A DNA stretch of 64,000 nucleotides, from positions 954,001 to 1,018,000 of the forward strand of contig NZ_CP022190.1 of NCBI RefSeq assembly GCF_003111685.1, in the 5' to 3' direction. The translations under genes were made by a program, and so were the position numbers. Below the pieces are notes generated by a model. It was not told the DNA's origin. It saw only the letters and a program-made list of their open reading frames with translations, and searched no databases. This document shows positions 12,408 through 20,825 of this stretch, piece after piece (positions within the stretch are counted from its first letter, which is position 1; every line of letters starts with the position of its first letter). This DNA comes from Alloyangia pacifica (GTDB lineage Bacteria > Pseudomonadota > Alphaproteobacteria > Rhodobacterales > Rhodobacteraceae).

Positions 12408-13265
12408 TTACATCAGGCCGACATCGTCGCGGCTCGCGCCGAAGCGCTTCACGAGGCGGGTGTAGATGCCGACGGTGATCAGCATGATGACCACCAGCCC
12501 GACCGCCACCGCCGAGCCGAAGGCCCAGTTGCGCGACTGCAGGAAGAGATCGACCAGCGCATTGCCGACAAAGAAGACCTTGCCGCCGCCAAGGATCGCG
12601 GGGATCAGGAACTCGCCCATCAGCAAGATGAACACCAGCATCGAGCCGGTCAGAACGCCGGGCATCGACAGCGGCAGGGTGATCTGCAGGAAGGCGCGCC
12701 AGGGCGGCGTGCCGAGGTCGGCCGCCGCCTCGAGAAGCCGCTTGTCGAGCTTTTCGAGCGCCACGTAGATCGGGAAGACCATCAGCGGCAGGTAGCCATA
12801 GACGATGCCCACCAGCACTGCGAAGGGCGTGTTGAGCAGCCGCACGTCATCGAGGCCGATGGTCTCGAGCAGTGCCGGGATGCCCTTGCCGCCAAGCAAG
12901 AAAATCCATGCGTAGGAGCGGATGAGGATCGATGTCCAGAACGGCACGATCACCAGCACCAGCAGCATGGTCTTCCACTTGGGCGAGACCTTGACCGCCA
13001 GGAAATAGGCCAGCGGATAGGCGATGAGCAGCGAGGCCAGCGTGCCCACCGGCGCCAGCGTCAGCGTGTTGCGGAAGGCCGCGAACCGCGCCGGCAGGTT
13101 GGCATATTGCTCGAAGGTGAAGCCGGGCGCGTAGCCGCCGATGGCGCTGCGCTCGCCGAAAGAGAAGATCAGGACGACGGCCAGCGGCAGCAGCAACATC
13201 GCCGCGTACCACAGCCCTGCCGGTGTCAGCAGCAGCGCCCGCGCCCGTGATTGGGTCATGGCCAT
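12408..13265 (-). CDS. Spermidine/putrescine-type ABC permease (PotB-like)
   Basis: This 285-aa permease has about six spans and the EAA loop EAAADLGTPPWRAFLQI then TLPLSMPGVL. It starts with a short basic N-terminus (MAMTQSRAR) before the first span. With the downstream PotC-like protein it forms the heterodimeric channel. The gene follows the binding-protein gene by 22 bp in the same operon. Confidence 0.88.
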   Translation of the reverse strand: MAMTQSRARALLLTPAGLWYAAMLLLPLAVVLIFSFGERSAIGGYAPGFTFEQYANLPARFAAFRNTLTLAPVGTLASLLIAYPLAYFLAVKVSPKWKTMLLVLVIVPFWTSILIRSYAWIFLLGGKGIPALLETIGLDDVRLLNTPFAVLVGIVYGYLPLMVFPIYVALEKLDKRLLEAAADLGTPPWRAFLQITLPLSMPGVLTGSMLVFILLMGEFLIPAILGGGKVFFVGNALVDLFLQSRNWAFGSAVAVGLVVIMLITVGIYTRLVKRFGASRDDVGLM

Positions 13266-13287
13266 CGTCCTGTCTCCGTCTTCTGTC

Positions 13288-14442
13288 TTACGCCGACTTG
13301 AAGCGCGCCATCAGCTCGGCGCGGTTCGGGTCGGTCAGGGTCACCGCCGCGCCGAACTCCAGCGGGCTGAGCGCTTCGGCGGCCGGGTAGATGATCGGAT
13401 CGTTCAGCAGCTCTTCGGGCAGCAGTGCGTTGGTGCGGCTGTCGGCCACCGGGTAGCCATGGGCAAGCGCCTCCTTGGCGTTCACCTCCGGCGACAGCAG
13501 GAAGTTGATCAGCGCGTAGGCGGCCTCCTTGTGGGGCGCGTCCTTGGGAATGGCGTAATAGTCCGACCAGATCTCGCCGCCTTCCTTGCCGAGCGCGAAG
13601 CCGATCTCCGGCATGTCGGTGTTCATCTGCTTGCCGTCACCGGTCCAGCACATGGTCAGCCAGGCATCGCCGTTGCGCATCGCCGGCTGGTAGTCCGACG
13701 AGATCGCGTAGAGGTGCGGCTTGACGTCGATCAGCAGCTTCTCGGCCTGAGCCAGTTCCTCGGGGTCTACCGAGTTGAACGAGAAGCCGTGGTAGCACAG
13801 TGCGTTGCCGATGGTGGTGAGCTGATAGTCATGCACCATCACCCGGCCGTCCCACTTGTCGCGCGCCCCGTCGAAGAAGGCCTTCCAGCTGTCCACAACA
13901 CCGCCGGTCTTGTCGGAGTTGAAGGCGATGCCGGTGGTGCCCCAGTTCTTCGGCACGCCGTAGACGACACCGTCGATGGTGCCCGCGTCCGAGAAGCGCT
14001 TCTCAAAAGCCGCCGCGTCGAAGTTCGGAATCTTGCTCAGGTCGAGCGGCTCGATCAGGTCGGCCTCGACATAGGTCGGGATGGCGTAGTTGGTGGGCAC
14101 GAAGACGTCCCAGCCCGAGCCGCCGGCTTGGATCTTCGCCAGCATTTCCTCGTTCGAGCCGAAGACGTTGACCTGCGTATAGGCGCCGGTCTCGTCGGTG
14201 AAGGCATCGAAGTTGGCCGGATCGTGGTAGTTCGGCCAGGTCGCCAGCACCACGCGGTCGCCGATGTCCTGGGCGCGGGCGCGGGTCGGCAGCAGGCCCG
14301 GCATGGCGCCGCCCATCACCGCCGCAGCGGTGCCTAGGCCGGTCACCCCGAGGAAGTGGCGACGGGTCACGGAGCCTTTCTGAAAGCGCCGCAGCTCTTC
14401 CATGAACGCCTTGCGCGAGATCGGCGTGTTGTCGTCTTTCAT
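13288..14442 (-). CDS. Periplasmic polyamine-type binding protein (PotD/PotF-like), Tat signal
   Basis: The 384-aa product has a long polar N-terminus and a twin-arginine motif (VTRRHFLGVTG at about 26-36), followed by an Ala/Gly core and ARAQ cleavage, so export is probably by Tat. The mature part is a PotD/PotF-family extracellular solute-binding protein, with phrases such as GSGWDVFVPTNYAIP and YAIPKDAPHKEAAY. It is the ligand receptor of the transporter and lies between the ATPase and permease genes. Confidence 0.88.
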   Translation of the reverse strand: MKDDNTPISRKAFMEELRRFQKGSVTRRHFLGVTGLGTAAAVMGGAMPGLLPTRARAQDIGDRVVLATWPNYHDPANFDAFTDETGAYTQVNVFGSNEEMLAKIQAGGSGWDVFVPTNYAIPTYVEADLIEPLDLSKIPNFDAAAFEKRFSDAGTIDGVVYGVPKNWGTTGIAFNSDKTGGVVDSWKAFFDGARDKWDGRVMVHDYQLTTIGNALCYHGFSFNSVDPEELAQAEKLLIDVKPHLYAISSDYQPAMRNGDAWLTMCWTGDGKQMNTDMPEIGFALGKEGGEIWSDYYAIPKDAPHKEAAYALINFLLSPEVNAKEALAHGYPVADSRTNALLPEELLNDPIIYPAAEALSPLEFGAAVTLTDPNRAELMARFKSA

Positions 14443-14483
14443 TTCGATTTTCCCTTGTTGGACTTTGACTTATCTGGATGTCT

Positions 14484-15617
14484 TCAGTCGTCGGCGGCGA
14501 GAACGAGACCCGTTCCCTCCGGCCAGAGCACGTGGACAGAGGCGCCCACGTCATGTCCGCCCAAGGCTCTTTCGGCCTGTCGCGGGATATTCACCTGAAG
14601 CGGTCCTATTCCATCGGCCGTCAGCAGGTATTCGGTGTGGCTTCCCAGGAAGGTGCGGTGGGTGATGCGCGCGGGGACAGCCGCTGTCCCCGCGGGGACA
14701 GCACTTTCGCGCAGCGCGAGAGCCAGCGCCTCGGGACGCACGGCGATCTCGGCCGAGGTGCGCGCGTCGCCGGGCTCGTCGCGCAGAACCACCTTGACGC
14801 CGTTGCCCAGCACCGCCTGCGCCATGCCGCCCTGACGGCCGGTGATCTGCCCCGAGACGATATTGGCCTTACCGACGAAATCGGCGACGTAGCGGCTGCG
14901 CGGGCGGTCGTAGAGCTCCTGCGGGGTGCCCACCTGCGCGATCCGGCCCTTGCCCATGATGCAGATGCGGTCGGACATCGCGAGCGCTTCCTCCTGATCG
15001 TGGGTGACCAGCACGAAGGTGATCCCGAGGCTGCGCTGCAACTCCAAGAGCTCGCGTTGCATCTCGCCGCGCAGCTTGGCGTCAAGCGCGGCCATGGGTT
15101 CGTCGAGCAGCAGGATCTGCGGCTCGTTGACGATGGCCCGCGCCAGCGCCACGCGCTGCTGCTGGCCGCCCGACATCTCCCAGATCCGGCGCGGGCCGAA
15201 ATCGGTCAGCCGCACCGTGGCGAGCGCCTTGGCGACCTTGATCTCGATCTCGCGCTTCGGCAGGCGCGGGCGGCGCTGGCGCAGCCCGTAGCCGACGTTC
15301 TGCGCCACGGTCATGTGCGGAAAGAGCGCGTAGTGCTGGAAGACCATGTTGACCGGACGCTTGTGCGCAGGAACCGCCGAGACATCGCGCCCATCGATCA
15401 GCACTTCGCCCTCGGTCGGGCTTTCGAAGCCCGCCAGCATGCGCAGCGCTGTCGTCTTGCCGCAGCCCGAGGGACCAAGGAACGACAGGAACTCGCCGCG
15501 CCGGATGCGCAGATCGATGCGGTCGGCAGCCAGTACCTCGCCGAAGCGCTTGGTCGCGCCGACGAATTCCGCCACGGCCTCCGGCGCGCGGACGTGAGTG
15601 GTGGTGGCGTCGGTCAT
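14484..15617 (-). CDS. Spermidine/putrescine-type ABC ATPase (PotA-like)
   Basis: The protein has Walker A LGPSGCGKTTALRM, signature MSGGQQQRVALARA, Walker B LLLDEPMAALD and H-loop VTHDQEEAL, all intact, plus a C-terminal TOBE domain. This is the energy subunit of the import system encoded downstream. I chose ATG 15617, which has AGGA seven bases ahead; an ATG at 15635 would add MIQEPH and has a more cramped ribosome site. It is the first gene of the operon and is divergent from a LuxR-type regulator. Confidence 0.9.
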   Translation of the reverse strand: MTDATTTHVRAPEAVAEFVGATKRFGEVLAADRIDLRIRRGEFLSFLGPSGCGKTTALRMLAGFESPTEGEVLIDGRDVSAVPAHKRPVNMVFQHYALFPHMTVAQNVGYGLRQRRPRLPKREIEIKVAKALATVRLTDFGPRRIWEMSGGQQQRVALARAIVNEPQILLLDEPMAALDAKLRGEMQRELLELQRSLGITFVLVTHDQEEALAMSDRICIMGKGRIAQVGTPQELYDRPRSRYVADFVGKANIVSGQITGRQGGMAQAVLGNGVKVVLRDEPGDARTSAEIAVRPEALALALRESAVPAGTAAVPARITHRTFLGSHTEYLLTADGIGPLQVNIPRQAERALGGHDVGASVHVLWPEGTGLVLAADD

Positions 15618-15766
15618 GTGCGGTTCCTGAATCATCGTGCTCCCCGGCCCGGCTTATCCCCTCTTGCCCGGCATGGCTGTTTCCCCTTGCGCCGAGCGGC
15701 ATATGCCGTAATTTTAAAAAACGGTACAAAAACAGTAAATGGTTGTATATACCACAAAGGGCATAG
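15618..15766. promoter_or_regulatory. AT-rich divergent promoter region between potA-like and luxR-like genes
   Basis: The 149 bp between the divergent starts turn strongly A/T-rich at 15709-15760. This part holds an inverted repeat CCGT-N11-ACGG (15706-15724) and TGGT-N7-ACCA around TTGTATATACC. Such symmetric elements between a regulator and its likely target operon are good operator candidates for the LuxR-type protein. No assignment beyond position and symmetry is possible. Confidence 0.4.
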
Positions 15767-16567
15767 ATGGCTGGGAAATTTGACGTAGAAGGCTGGGTCG
15801 CGGCGAGTACAGAGGTCGTCTCTGCCATTGGCACCCCGCGCTTTCCGAAGGCGCTGACCGCGGCGATGCGCGCTGTCGTGCCCTTCGAGTTCACCGTCAC
15901 ATTCGCCTATTATAAGGACCGCCGACCTATTGATATCTATGACGATTTTCCCAGCGCCAAGCGGCGGGTCATGGTCGATGACTACCAGGAAGGCCCCTAT
16001 CTTCTGGACCCGTTCTACCTCCACTCCGCCGCTCCCACGACGTCCCGGCTTGTGCGCCTGCGCGAGCTTGCGCCCGACCGTTTCTACCAAGCCGAATACT
16101 TCCGGAACTACTATGTGCAGACCGGGCTTGCCGAAGAAATAGGCTTTATCGTTGACGTTGGTGACGATGTAAGCGTCGTGATATCGGCGATGCGCGAGCT
16201 GAAGGCGTTCTCGGCGCGGGAATTCCGCGACTTCCAGACGATCTTTCCCTTCGTCGAAGCCTGCGCGAAGCGCCATTGGGCGGGGCTGATCGAGGACTTC
16301 GCCGGACAGCCGAGCAGCGAGGGGCCACGCCTGCCCAAGCTGATCGACGATGCCTTCCAAAGTTTCGGGCGCAACCTGTTGACCCCGCGCGAGGCGGAGA
16401 TCGTTGAATACACGCTCAAGGGCCATTCCGCCGAGGCCACCGGCCACGCGCTGGGGATCGCCCCCGGCACGGTGCGCATCCACCGGCGAAATATCTACGG
16501 CAAGCTGGGGGTAAGCTCGCAGGGCGAGCTTTTCTCGCAGTTCATGGCCTCGCTCGAGGACCTCTGA
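15767..16567 (+). CDS. LuxR-type transcriptional regulator
   Basis: The C-terminal 65 residues of this 266-aa protein are a LuxR/FixJ helix-turn-helix (LTPREAEIVEYTLKGHSAEA, then GTVRIHRRNIYGKLGVSSQ). The N-terminal 190 residues are a PAS/GAF-like sensor region. They do not show the usual acyl-homoserine-lactone pocket signature, so I do not call it a quorum sensor. It is divergent from the polyamine-type ABC operon, which it probably controls in response to the transported compound. Confidence 0.8.
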   Translation: MAGKFDVEGWVAASTEVVSAIGTPRFPKALTAAMRAVVPFEFTVTFAYYKDRRPIDIYDDFPSAKRRVMVDDYQEGPYLLDPFYLHSAAPTTSRLVRLRELAPDRFYQAEYFRNYYVQTGLAEEIGFIVDVGDDVSVVISAMRELKAFSAREFRDFQTIFPFVEACAKRHWAGLIEDFAGQPSSEGPRLPKLIDDAFQSFGRNLLTPREAEIVEYTLKGHSAEATGHALGIAPGTVRIHRRNIYGKLGVSSQGELFSQFMASLEDL

Positions 16568-16672
16568 CGGGGGACGCGAGGTCGCGCGCTGCGGGATCCG
16601 CTGTGGTTCGGCGGTCCGGGGGGAAGGCGCCCTGCCCGTCGTGGCCCTGCCGCGGTCTCCCGCGCAGAAACA

Positions 16673-17917
16673 TCAGGCCGTTCGGGTCAACGCCTGTTGC
16701 GAGGGCGGCCCGGACTTGCCGCGCACCACCAGTGCCCCGAGGGCCAAGAGCAGTGCGAGGTTCACCAGCCCGGCCATCGCGGCCACGCCGAAGGTCAGAT
16801 CGTAGCTGCCGGTGCGGTCGAAGAACAGACCCCCGAGCCATCCGCCCAGCCCGTGACCGCCCCAGGCGAAGGCGATGACGATGCCGCTTGCGCTGGCGCG
16901 GAACCGGGCCGGGATCAGCGCACGGAGGGTGGTCAGCACCCCGGTCATCACCCCGGCATAGCCGAAGCCGTAGATGGGCGCGAAAAGGTAGAAGAGCCCG
17001 ATATCGTCGATCTGGATGAAAACATAGACCAGCGCCGTCTGCCAAACGCTTGCCGCCAGATAGGCCGGCAGCGCGCCGATCATGTCCGCCAGCTTGCCGA
17101 AGGCGACACGGCCGGCGATGGCGGTCAGCATCATGACGAAAAGCACGCCCCCGGCTTCCGGCCCGGTCGCGCCGCAAAGCTCGACCAGCGGTGCGAGATG
17201 CATCAGGGGCACCGACATCAATGCGCAGCAGAAGATGACAGCAAGGCTCATCAGCACCACCACGACAGCGGGGTGGACGGCGGGCGCGTCTTTCTCGGCC
17301 TGAGCGCCGGCACCTTCCGCGGCGCTCGGCGCGCGGGCCAGCAGCGCAAGCGGCACCATGATGGCGAGCGAGGCGAGGCCGATGGCGACGAAGGCACCGC
17401 GCCAGCCGAAGGCGTCGATCAGCATGGCATTGGCGAGCGGGATGCCGCCCTGCCCCATGGCCTGCCCGGCCGAGACGATGCCGATGGCCAGCCCCGCACC
17501 GGTTCGAAACCAGTTGCCGACAAGGGCGAAGAGCGGCGCGAACAGCGCCCCGCCGCCAAGCGCGCCCGCCACGAAAAAGAGCGCATAGAGCTGCCAGAGC
17601 GTGCTGGCAAAACCCGCCGCGGTCACGCAGAGCCCGGTGACGACGGTTCCGGCCAGCACAACCTTGCGCGTCTCCATCCGGTCGGCCAGCCAGCCCATTG
17701 CGATGCCGCCGATGGCAAGACCGATAAGCCCCGCCGAGTTGATCAGGGCGATGTCGCCGCGGCTCCAGCCTTCGCTCTGCTCGAGCGGGGTGAAGAAGGC
17801 CGAGAGCCCATTGACGAGCTGCCCCATGGCCACCGCCAGCACCACCGAGGCGGCGCCCACGATGACCCAGCGGTAGCGGCCCGGCTGCGCGGGGGTATCC
17901 TTGCAGATCTCTTGCAT
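16673..17917 (-). CDS. MFS transporter (monocarboxylate / oxalate-formate antiporter-like)
   Basis: This 414-aa protein has twelve predicted membrane spans and the MFS loop signature GWLADRMETRKVV after the second span. The general pattern resembles the oxalate/formate and monocarboxylate branch of the superfamily. It is the last gene of the minus-strand locus that starts with a truncated hemoglobin, 12 bp after the cysteine synthase-glutaredoxin gene. A role in export or import of a sulfur-containing acid or thiol is a guess from context. Confidence 0.8.
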   Translation of the reverse strand: MQEICKDTPAQPGRYRWVIVGAASVVLAVAMGQLVNGLSAFFTPLEQSEGWSRGDIALINSAGLIGLAIGGIAMGWLADRMETRKVVLAGTVVTGLCVTAAGFASTLWQLYALFFVAGALGGGALFAPLFALVGNWFRTGAGLAIGIVSAGQAMGQGGIPLANAMLIDAFGWRGAFVAIGLASLAIMVPLALLARAPSAAEGAGAQAEKDAPAVHPAVVVVLMSLAVIFCCALMSVPLMHLAPLVELCGATGPEAGGVLFVMMLTAIAGRVAFGKLADMIGALPAYLAASVWQTALVYVFIQIDDIGLFYLFAPIYGFGYAGVMTGVLTTLRALIPARFRASASGIVIAFAWGGHGLGGWLGGLFFDRTGSYDLTFGVAAMAGLVNLALLLALGALVVRGKSGPPSQQALTRTA

Positions 17918-17929
17918 CGTTTCGCCTCC

Positions 17930-19429
17930 TCAGGCGGTGGCCGGCGTGCGCGGGTGCAGCCAGGCAGGCAAGAAGCCATAGGCATTGCCGATGCCCTCGG
18001 TATGCACCTCTCGGCCCTCGGAGGCCAGCATCTGTTGCAGCGCACCGCTGTTGAAGGCATCGAAGGTCTCGGTGGCGCCTCCGACGTGCCTGCCGCCGAT
18101 GAAGACCTGCGGAATGGTCACCGCGCCGGTCTTCTCGGCCAGCGCCCGGCGCAGCGCGCCGCCGCGATCGCCCTCGCGGTAGGCCGCCCCGTCGAGATCC
18201 ACGGAGAGGTATTCGATCCCCGCCGCGGCGAAGAGCTTGCGCACCGACCAGCAGAACTCGCACCACTCCAGCGCGAAGAAGACCACCGGCTGCGCCGGGT
18301 CCGAGATCAGCGCCTCGAGTTCGGCCTTGGCCCTCCCGCTCGCCGCCACCGGCGCGGATTGCGGCGCCGGGGCGCTGGCGCCCGCGTCGAAGCGGAAGCG
18401 CGGGGTGGAGGCGGCGATGTCCAGCTCCCCGGCATTCATCACCTCCTCGATCTCGGCAAAGAGCGGGGTCGAGAGGTACCGCTCGCCGGTGTCGGGCAGC
18501 ATGGCGAGGATGCGCGCGCCCTTCGGCGCATGCCGTGCCACCTCGAGCGCGGCGGCAAAGGTCGCGCCCCCCGAGGTGCCGCAGAGGATGCCCTCGTGGC
18601 GCGCGAGCTCCTGCGCGCACCTCATCGCGTCGGCCCCGGCGACCGGCTGCAGCGCGTCGATCCATTCCTCGCGCAGCACGTCATCGACCAGCTTCGGCAC
18701 GAAGTCCGGCGACCAGCCCTGCATCAGGTGCGGGCGAAACGCGGGATGGCTGGCGGCGGGAGAGCCGTCGGCGTTGTAGGGCTGGCACCACCCCGAGGCG
18801 AGCAGCGCGGAATTGTCCGGCTCGGCGGCGACGATCTGCGTGCCGGGGCTTTCGGCCTTCAGCCGCCGCGCCACGCCCTTGAGCGTGCCGCCGGTTCCGA
18901 AACCGCTCACCCAATAGTCGAGCGGCGCGTCTTCGAAGCAATCGAGGATTTCCTGCGCCGTGGTGCGCGAGTGGAAGTCAGGCCCGGCCTCGTTCTCGAA
19001 CTGCCGGGCAAGGAACCAGCCGTGCTTCTCGGCCAACTCGCGCGCCTTGGCGATCATGCCGGAGCCCTTTTCCGAGGCCGGGGTCAGGATGACCTTGGCG
19101 CCAAGAAAGCGCATCAGCTTGCGGCGCTCGATGCTGAAGCTCTCGGCCATGGTGACCACCAGCGGGTAGCCCTTGGCGGCGCAGACCATGGCAAGGCCGA
19201 TGCCGGTATTTCCACTTGTCGCCTCGACGACAGTCTGGCCGGGCCTGAGGGAGCCGTCGCGTTCCGCGGCCTCGATGATGCCCAGGGCCAGCCGGTCCTT
19301 GACCGAGCCCATTGGATTGAAGGCCTCGAGTTTGACGTAAAGCTCGACGCCCTCGGGCGCGAGCTTGCTGATGCGGACGATGGGCGTATGCCCGACAGTC
19401 TGCAGGATGTTCTGGAAAGCTCTGGTCAT
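17930..19429 (-). CDS. Cysteine synthase-like PLP enzyme fused to a glutaredoxin domain
   Basis: Residues 1-335 of this 499-aa protein are a cysteine synthase/CBS-like fold: PLP lysine 44 in NPMGSVKDR, TSGNTG at 71-76 and the phosphate-binding loop GFGTGGTLKG. After a proline/alanine linker (about 340-365), residues 370-475 form a glutaredoxin with WCEFC (C390, C393) and TIPQVFIGG. A short tail of about 25 residues follows. Start 19429 has AAGGGA seven bases ahead. The fusion suggests a PLP reaction on a thiol or sulfide coupled to disulfide exchange. Neighbouring genes are two globins and a sensor kinase, so a role in redox or nitrosative stress is inferred. Confidence 0.85.
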   Translation of the reverse strand: MTRAFQNILQTVGHTPIVRISKLAPEGVELYVKLEAFNPMGSVKDRLALGIIEAAERDGSLRPGQTVVEATSGNTGIGLAMVCAAKGYPLVVTMAESFSIERRKLMRFLGAKVILTPASEKGSGMIAKARELAEKHGWFLARQFENEAGPDFHSRTTAQEILDCFEDAPLDYWVSGFGTGGTLKGVARRLKAESPGTQIVAAEPDNSALLASGWCQPYNADGSPAASHPAFRPHLMQGWSPDFVPKLVDDVLREEWIDALQPVAGADAMRCAQELARHEGILCGTSGGATFAAALEVARHAPKGARILAMLPDTGERYLSTPLFAEIEEVMNAGELDIAASTPRFRFDAGASAPAPQSAPVAASGRAKAELEALISDPAQPVVFFALEWCEFCWSVRKLFAAAGIEYLSVDLDGAAYREGDRGGALRRALAEKTGAVTIPQVFIGGRHVGGATETFDAFNSGALQQMLASEGREVHTEGIGNAYGFLPAWLHPRTPATA

Positions 19430-19454
19430 GAGAAAATCCCTTTGTGTAGAGCGC

Positions 19455-19586
19455 TCAGAGAAGCGGGAGAAGGCAATGGACGAGGACCCCGAGAGCCGAG
19501 GCCAGCACCCCGGCGACAAGGAGCCTGCGCGGACCCGCCGCCGTCAGTGCGGCGGGCGAAATCGAGGGAGCGGGCGCAGCGGGCAT
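19455..19586 (-). CDS. 43-aa single-span membrane peptide
   Basis: A short frame begins MPAAPAPSISPAALTAAG, then RR, then a hydrophobic run (LLVAGVLASALGVLVHCLLP) to the end, so it should be a membrane peptide of one span with an Ala/Pro-rich head. AGGTGA sits six bases before the ATG, a strong ribosome site. It starts 10 bp after the globin gene stops and ends 25 bp before the cysteine synthase-glutaredoxin gene. I do not recognise a family. The operon position and ribosome site are the reasons to believe it. Confidence 0.55.
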   Translation of the reverse strand: MPAAPAPSISPAALTAAGPRRLLVAGVLASALGVLVHCLLPLL

Positions 19587-19596
19587 GGCGATCACC

Positions 19597-20034
19597 TCAG
19601 GCACGCGCGCGCCGGGCGGCCGTCTCGGCTCCGGCCATCATCGTGCCGGCGACGGCCCCGTAGGCGGTGAGCCAGGCGTCACGGACCTCAGGCGTGAAGG
19701 CCCCCTGCATCTGCGCTTCCATGGTCTCGATCAGCGCGCCGCCGACGGTGGTGTAGTCGCTGGTCTTCACACCGTAGCCCAGGTGGCGGGCGCCAAGCTC
19801 CGCGAGCGGGCCGAGCACGGGCGAAAGATCGTCGGCATGGCGCACGACGAGCGCGATCGCCGCGATCAGCTTTCGGCGCTGCGCGGGCAGATCGGTGCTG
19901 GCAAAGAGGGGCCCGAGGTCCGGATCGCGGCGGAACAGGCGGTGGTAGAAGCCCGATGCGAAGCCGTCAGCGTCGCTTGCCAGCACCTGCCAGCTGAGGC
20001 GGATGTCGGTGATGTGCTGCGGGGTCAGGGTCAT
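19597..20034 (-). CDS. Single-domain globin (bacterial hemoglobin / flavohemoglobin-like heme domain)
   Basis: This 145-aa protein has the full three-over-three globin pattern: Tyr30 at B10, Phe44 at CD1, Gln52 at E7 and proximal His84 in ELGARHLGYGV. Tyr-B10/Gln-E7 is the distal pair of flavohemoglobins and Vitreoscilla-type hemoglobin, which bind oxygen tightly and turn over nitric oxide. No reductase domain follows, so it needs a partner reductase. Start 20034 has GGAGAG ahead; the longer frame upstream has no globin homology. It follows the response regulator by 92 bp, which contain GTTTC repeats. Confidence 0.88.
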   Translation of the reverse strand: MTLTPQHITDIRLSWQVLASDADGFASGFYHRLFRRDPDLGPLFASTDLPAQRRKLIAAIALVVRHADDLSPVLGPLAELGARHLGYGVKTSDYTTVGGALIETMEAQMQGAFTPEVRDAWLTAYGAVAGTMMAGAETAARRARA

Positions 20035-20080
20035 GGCGCTCTCCATTGTGTCGGATGATGCAGCCAGTCTGTCCGGTCGG

Positions 20081-20120
20081 TGTTTCGCGCGCGTGTCCGG
20101 AAGGCGGCGCGCGTGTTTCA
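20081..20120 (-). promoter_or_regulatory. GTTTC-repeat element upstream of the globin gene (site D)
   Basis: TGTTTC occurs at 20081-20086 and again at 20114-20119, exactly 33 bp apart, starting 47 bp upstream of the globin ATG. The same 33-bp spacing is found at the elements at 24276 and 26836, each before another minus-strand unit. The third half-site seen at the other elements is degenerate here. A promoter in the gap would let the globin-CysK-MFS part be expressed separately from the sensor genes. Confidence 0.5.
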
Positions 20121-20126
20121 ATTCTG

Positions 20127-20825
20127 TCAGCCCGGATCGTAGATGTACCCTACGCCGCGCACCGTGCGGATCACCTCGGGCTTCGCCGGGTTGACCTCGA
20201 TCTTCTTCCGGAGGCGCGAAATGCGGATGTCGATCGACCGGTCAAAGGGATCCCACGACCGGTCGTGCGCCCCTTCGAGGATCTGGTCACGATTGAGCAC
20301 GCGCCCCCGATTGCGGGCGAAGAGCTTGAGAAGGTTGAATTCCATCGCGGTGAGCGGCAGCTCGATGCCCGCCTCGTCGAAGAGCTTCGCCGCGTCGAGG
20401 TCGAGCCAGGTCTTGCCGAACCGGAAGCGGGTGCGTGCGCGCGGCGCCGTCTCGGGGGCCGTGGTCTGGCGGCGCAGCACCGCCTTGATCCGCGAGGCAA
20501 GCTCGCGCAGGTCCACGGGTTTGGCAAGGTAATCATCTGCCCCCATCTCGAGGCCGACCACGCGGTCGATCACCTCGCCGGCGGCGGTCAGCATGATGAC
20601 CATGGGCGCCTCGGGTCCCTGCAGGCTGCGCAGCACGGAAAGCCCGTCCTCGCCGGGCATGTTGATGTCGAGAAGGATGAGATCGGGCCGCTCCTGCGCC
20701 AGCTTCTCGCGCAGCTCCGCGGCGCCGCCCGCCAGCGTCGTGCGGTAGCCGCGCTTGCCGAGGTATTCGCCAACCATCTCGCGCAGGTCCTGCTCGTCGT
20801 CGCAGATGAGCACGTGATCACTCAT
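20127..20825 (-). CDS. OmpR-family response regulator
   Basis: The receiver domain (residues 1-120) has CDDEQD, the phosphorylation site LILLDINMPGEDG, LTAAG and the KP lysine. The C-terminal winged helix (about 140-230) ends with the standard RTVRGVGYIYDPG. It overlaps the kinase gene by four bases (ATGA), so they are a translationally coupled pair. Regulators of this family bind tandem direct repeats; the GTTTC repeats at 20081, 24276, 26836 and 27902 are therefore plausible targets, including its own operon. Confidence 0.92.
   Translation of the reverse strand: MSDHVLICDDEQDLREMVGEYLGKRGYRTTLAGGAAELREKLAQERPDLILLDINMPGEDGLSVLRSLQGPEAPMVIMLTAAGEVIDRVVGLEMGADDYLAKPVDLRELASRIKAVLRRQTTAPETAPRARTRFRFGKTWLDLDAAKLFDEAGIELPLTAMEFNLLKLFARNRGRVLNRDQILEGAHDRSWDPFDRSIDIRISRLRKKIEVNPAKPEVIRTVRGVGYIYDPG

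Noticed and set aside
15767..16567. Quorum-sensing LuxR receptor
   Set aside because: Only the DNA-binding domain is clearly of LuxR type; the N-terminal region lacks the usual acyl-homoserine-lactone pocket residues and there is no luxI gene nearby.
16697..19663. A 988-codon open frame on the plus strand
   Set aside because: It is antisense to the MFS and cysteine synthase-glutaredoxin genes, which have clear families and ribosome sites. Its product is Arg/Gly/His-rich low-complexity sequence, as expected from a GC-rich shadow frame.
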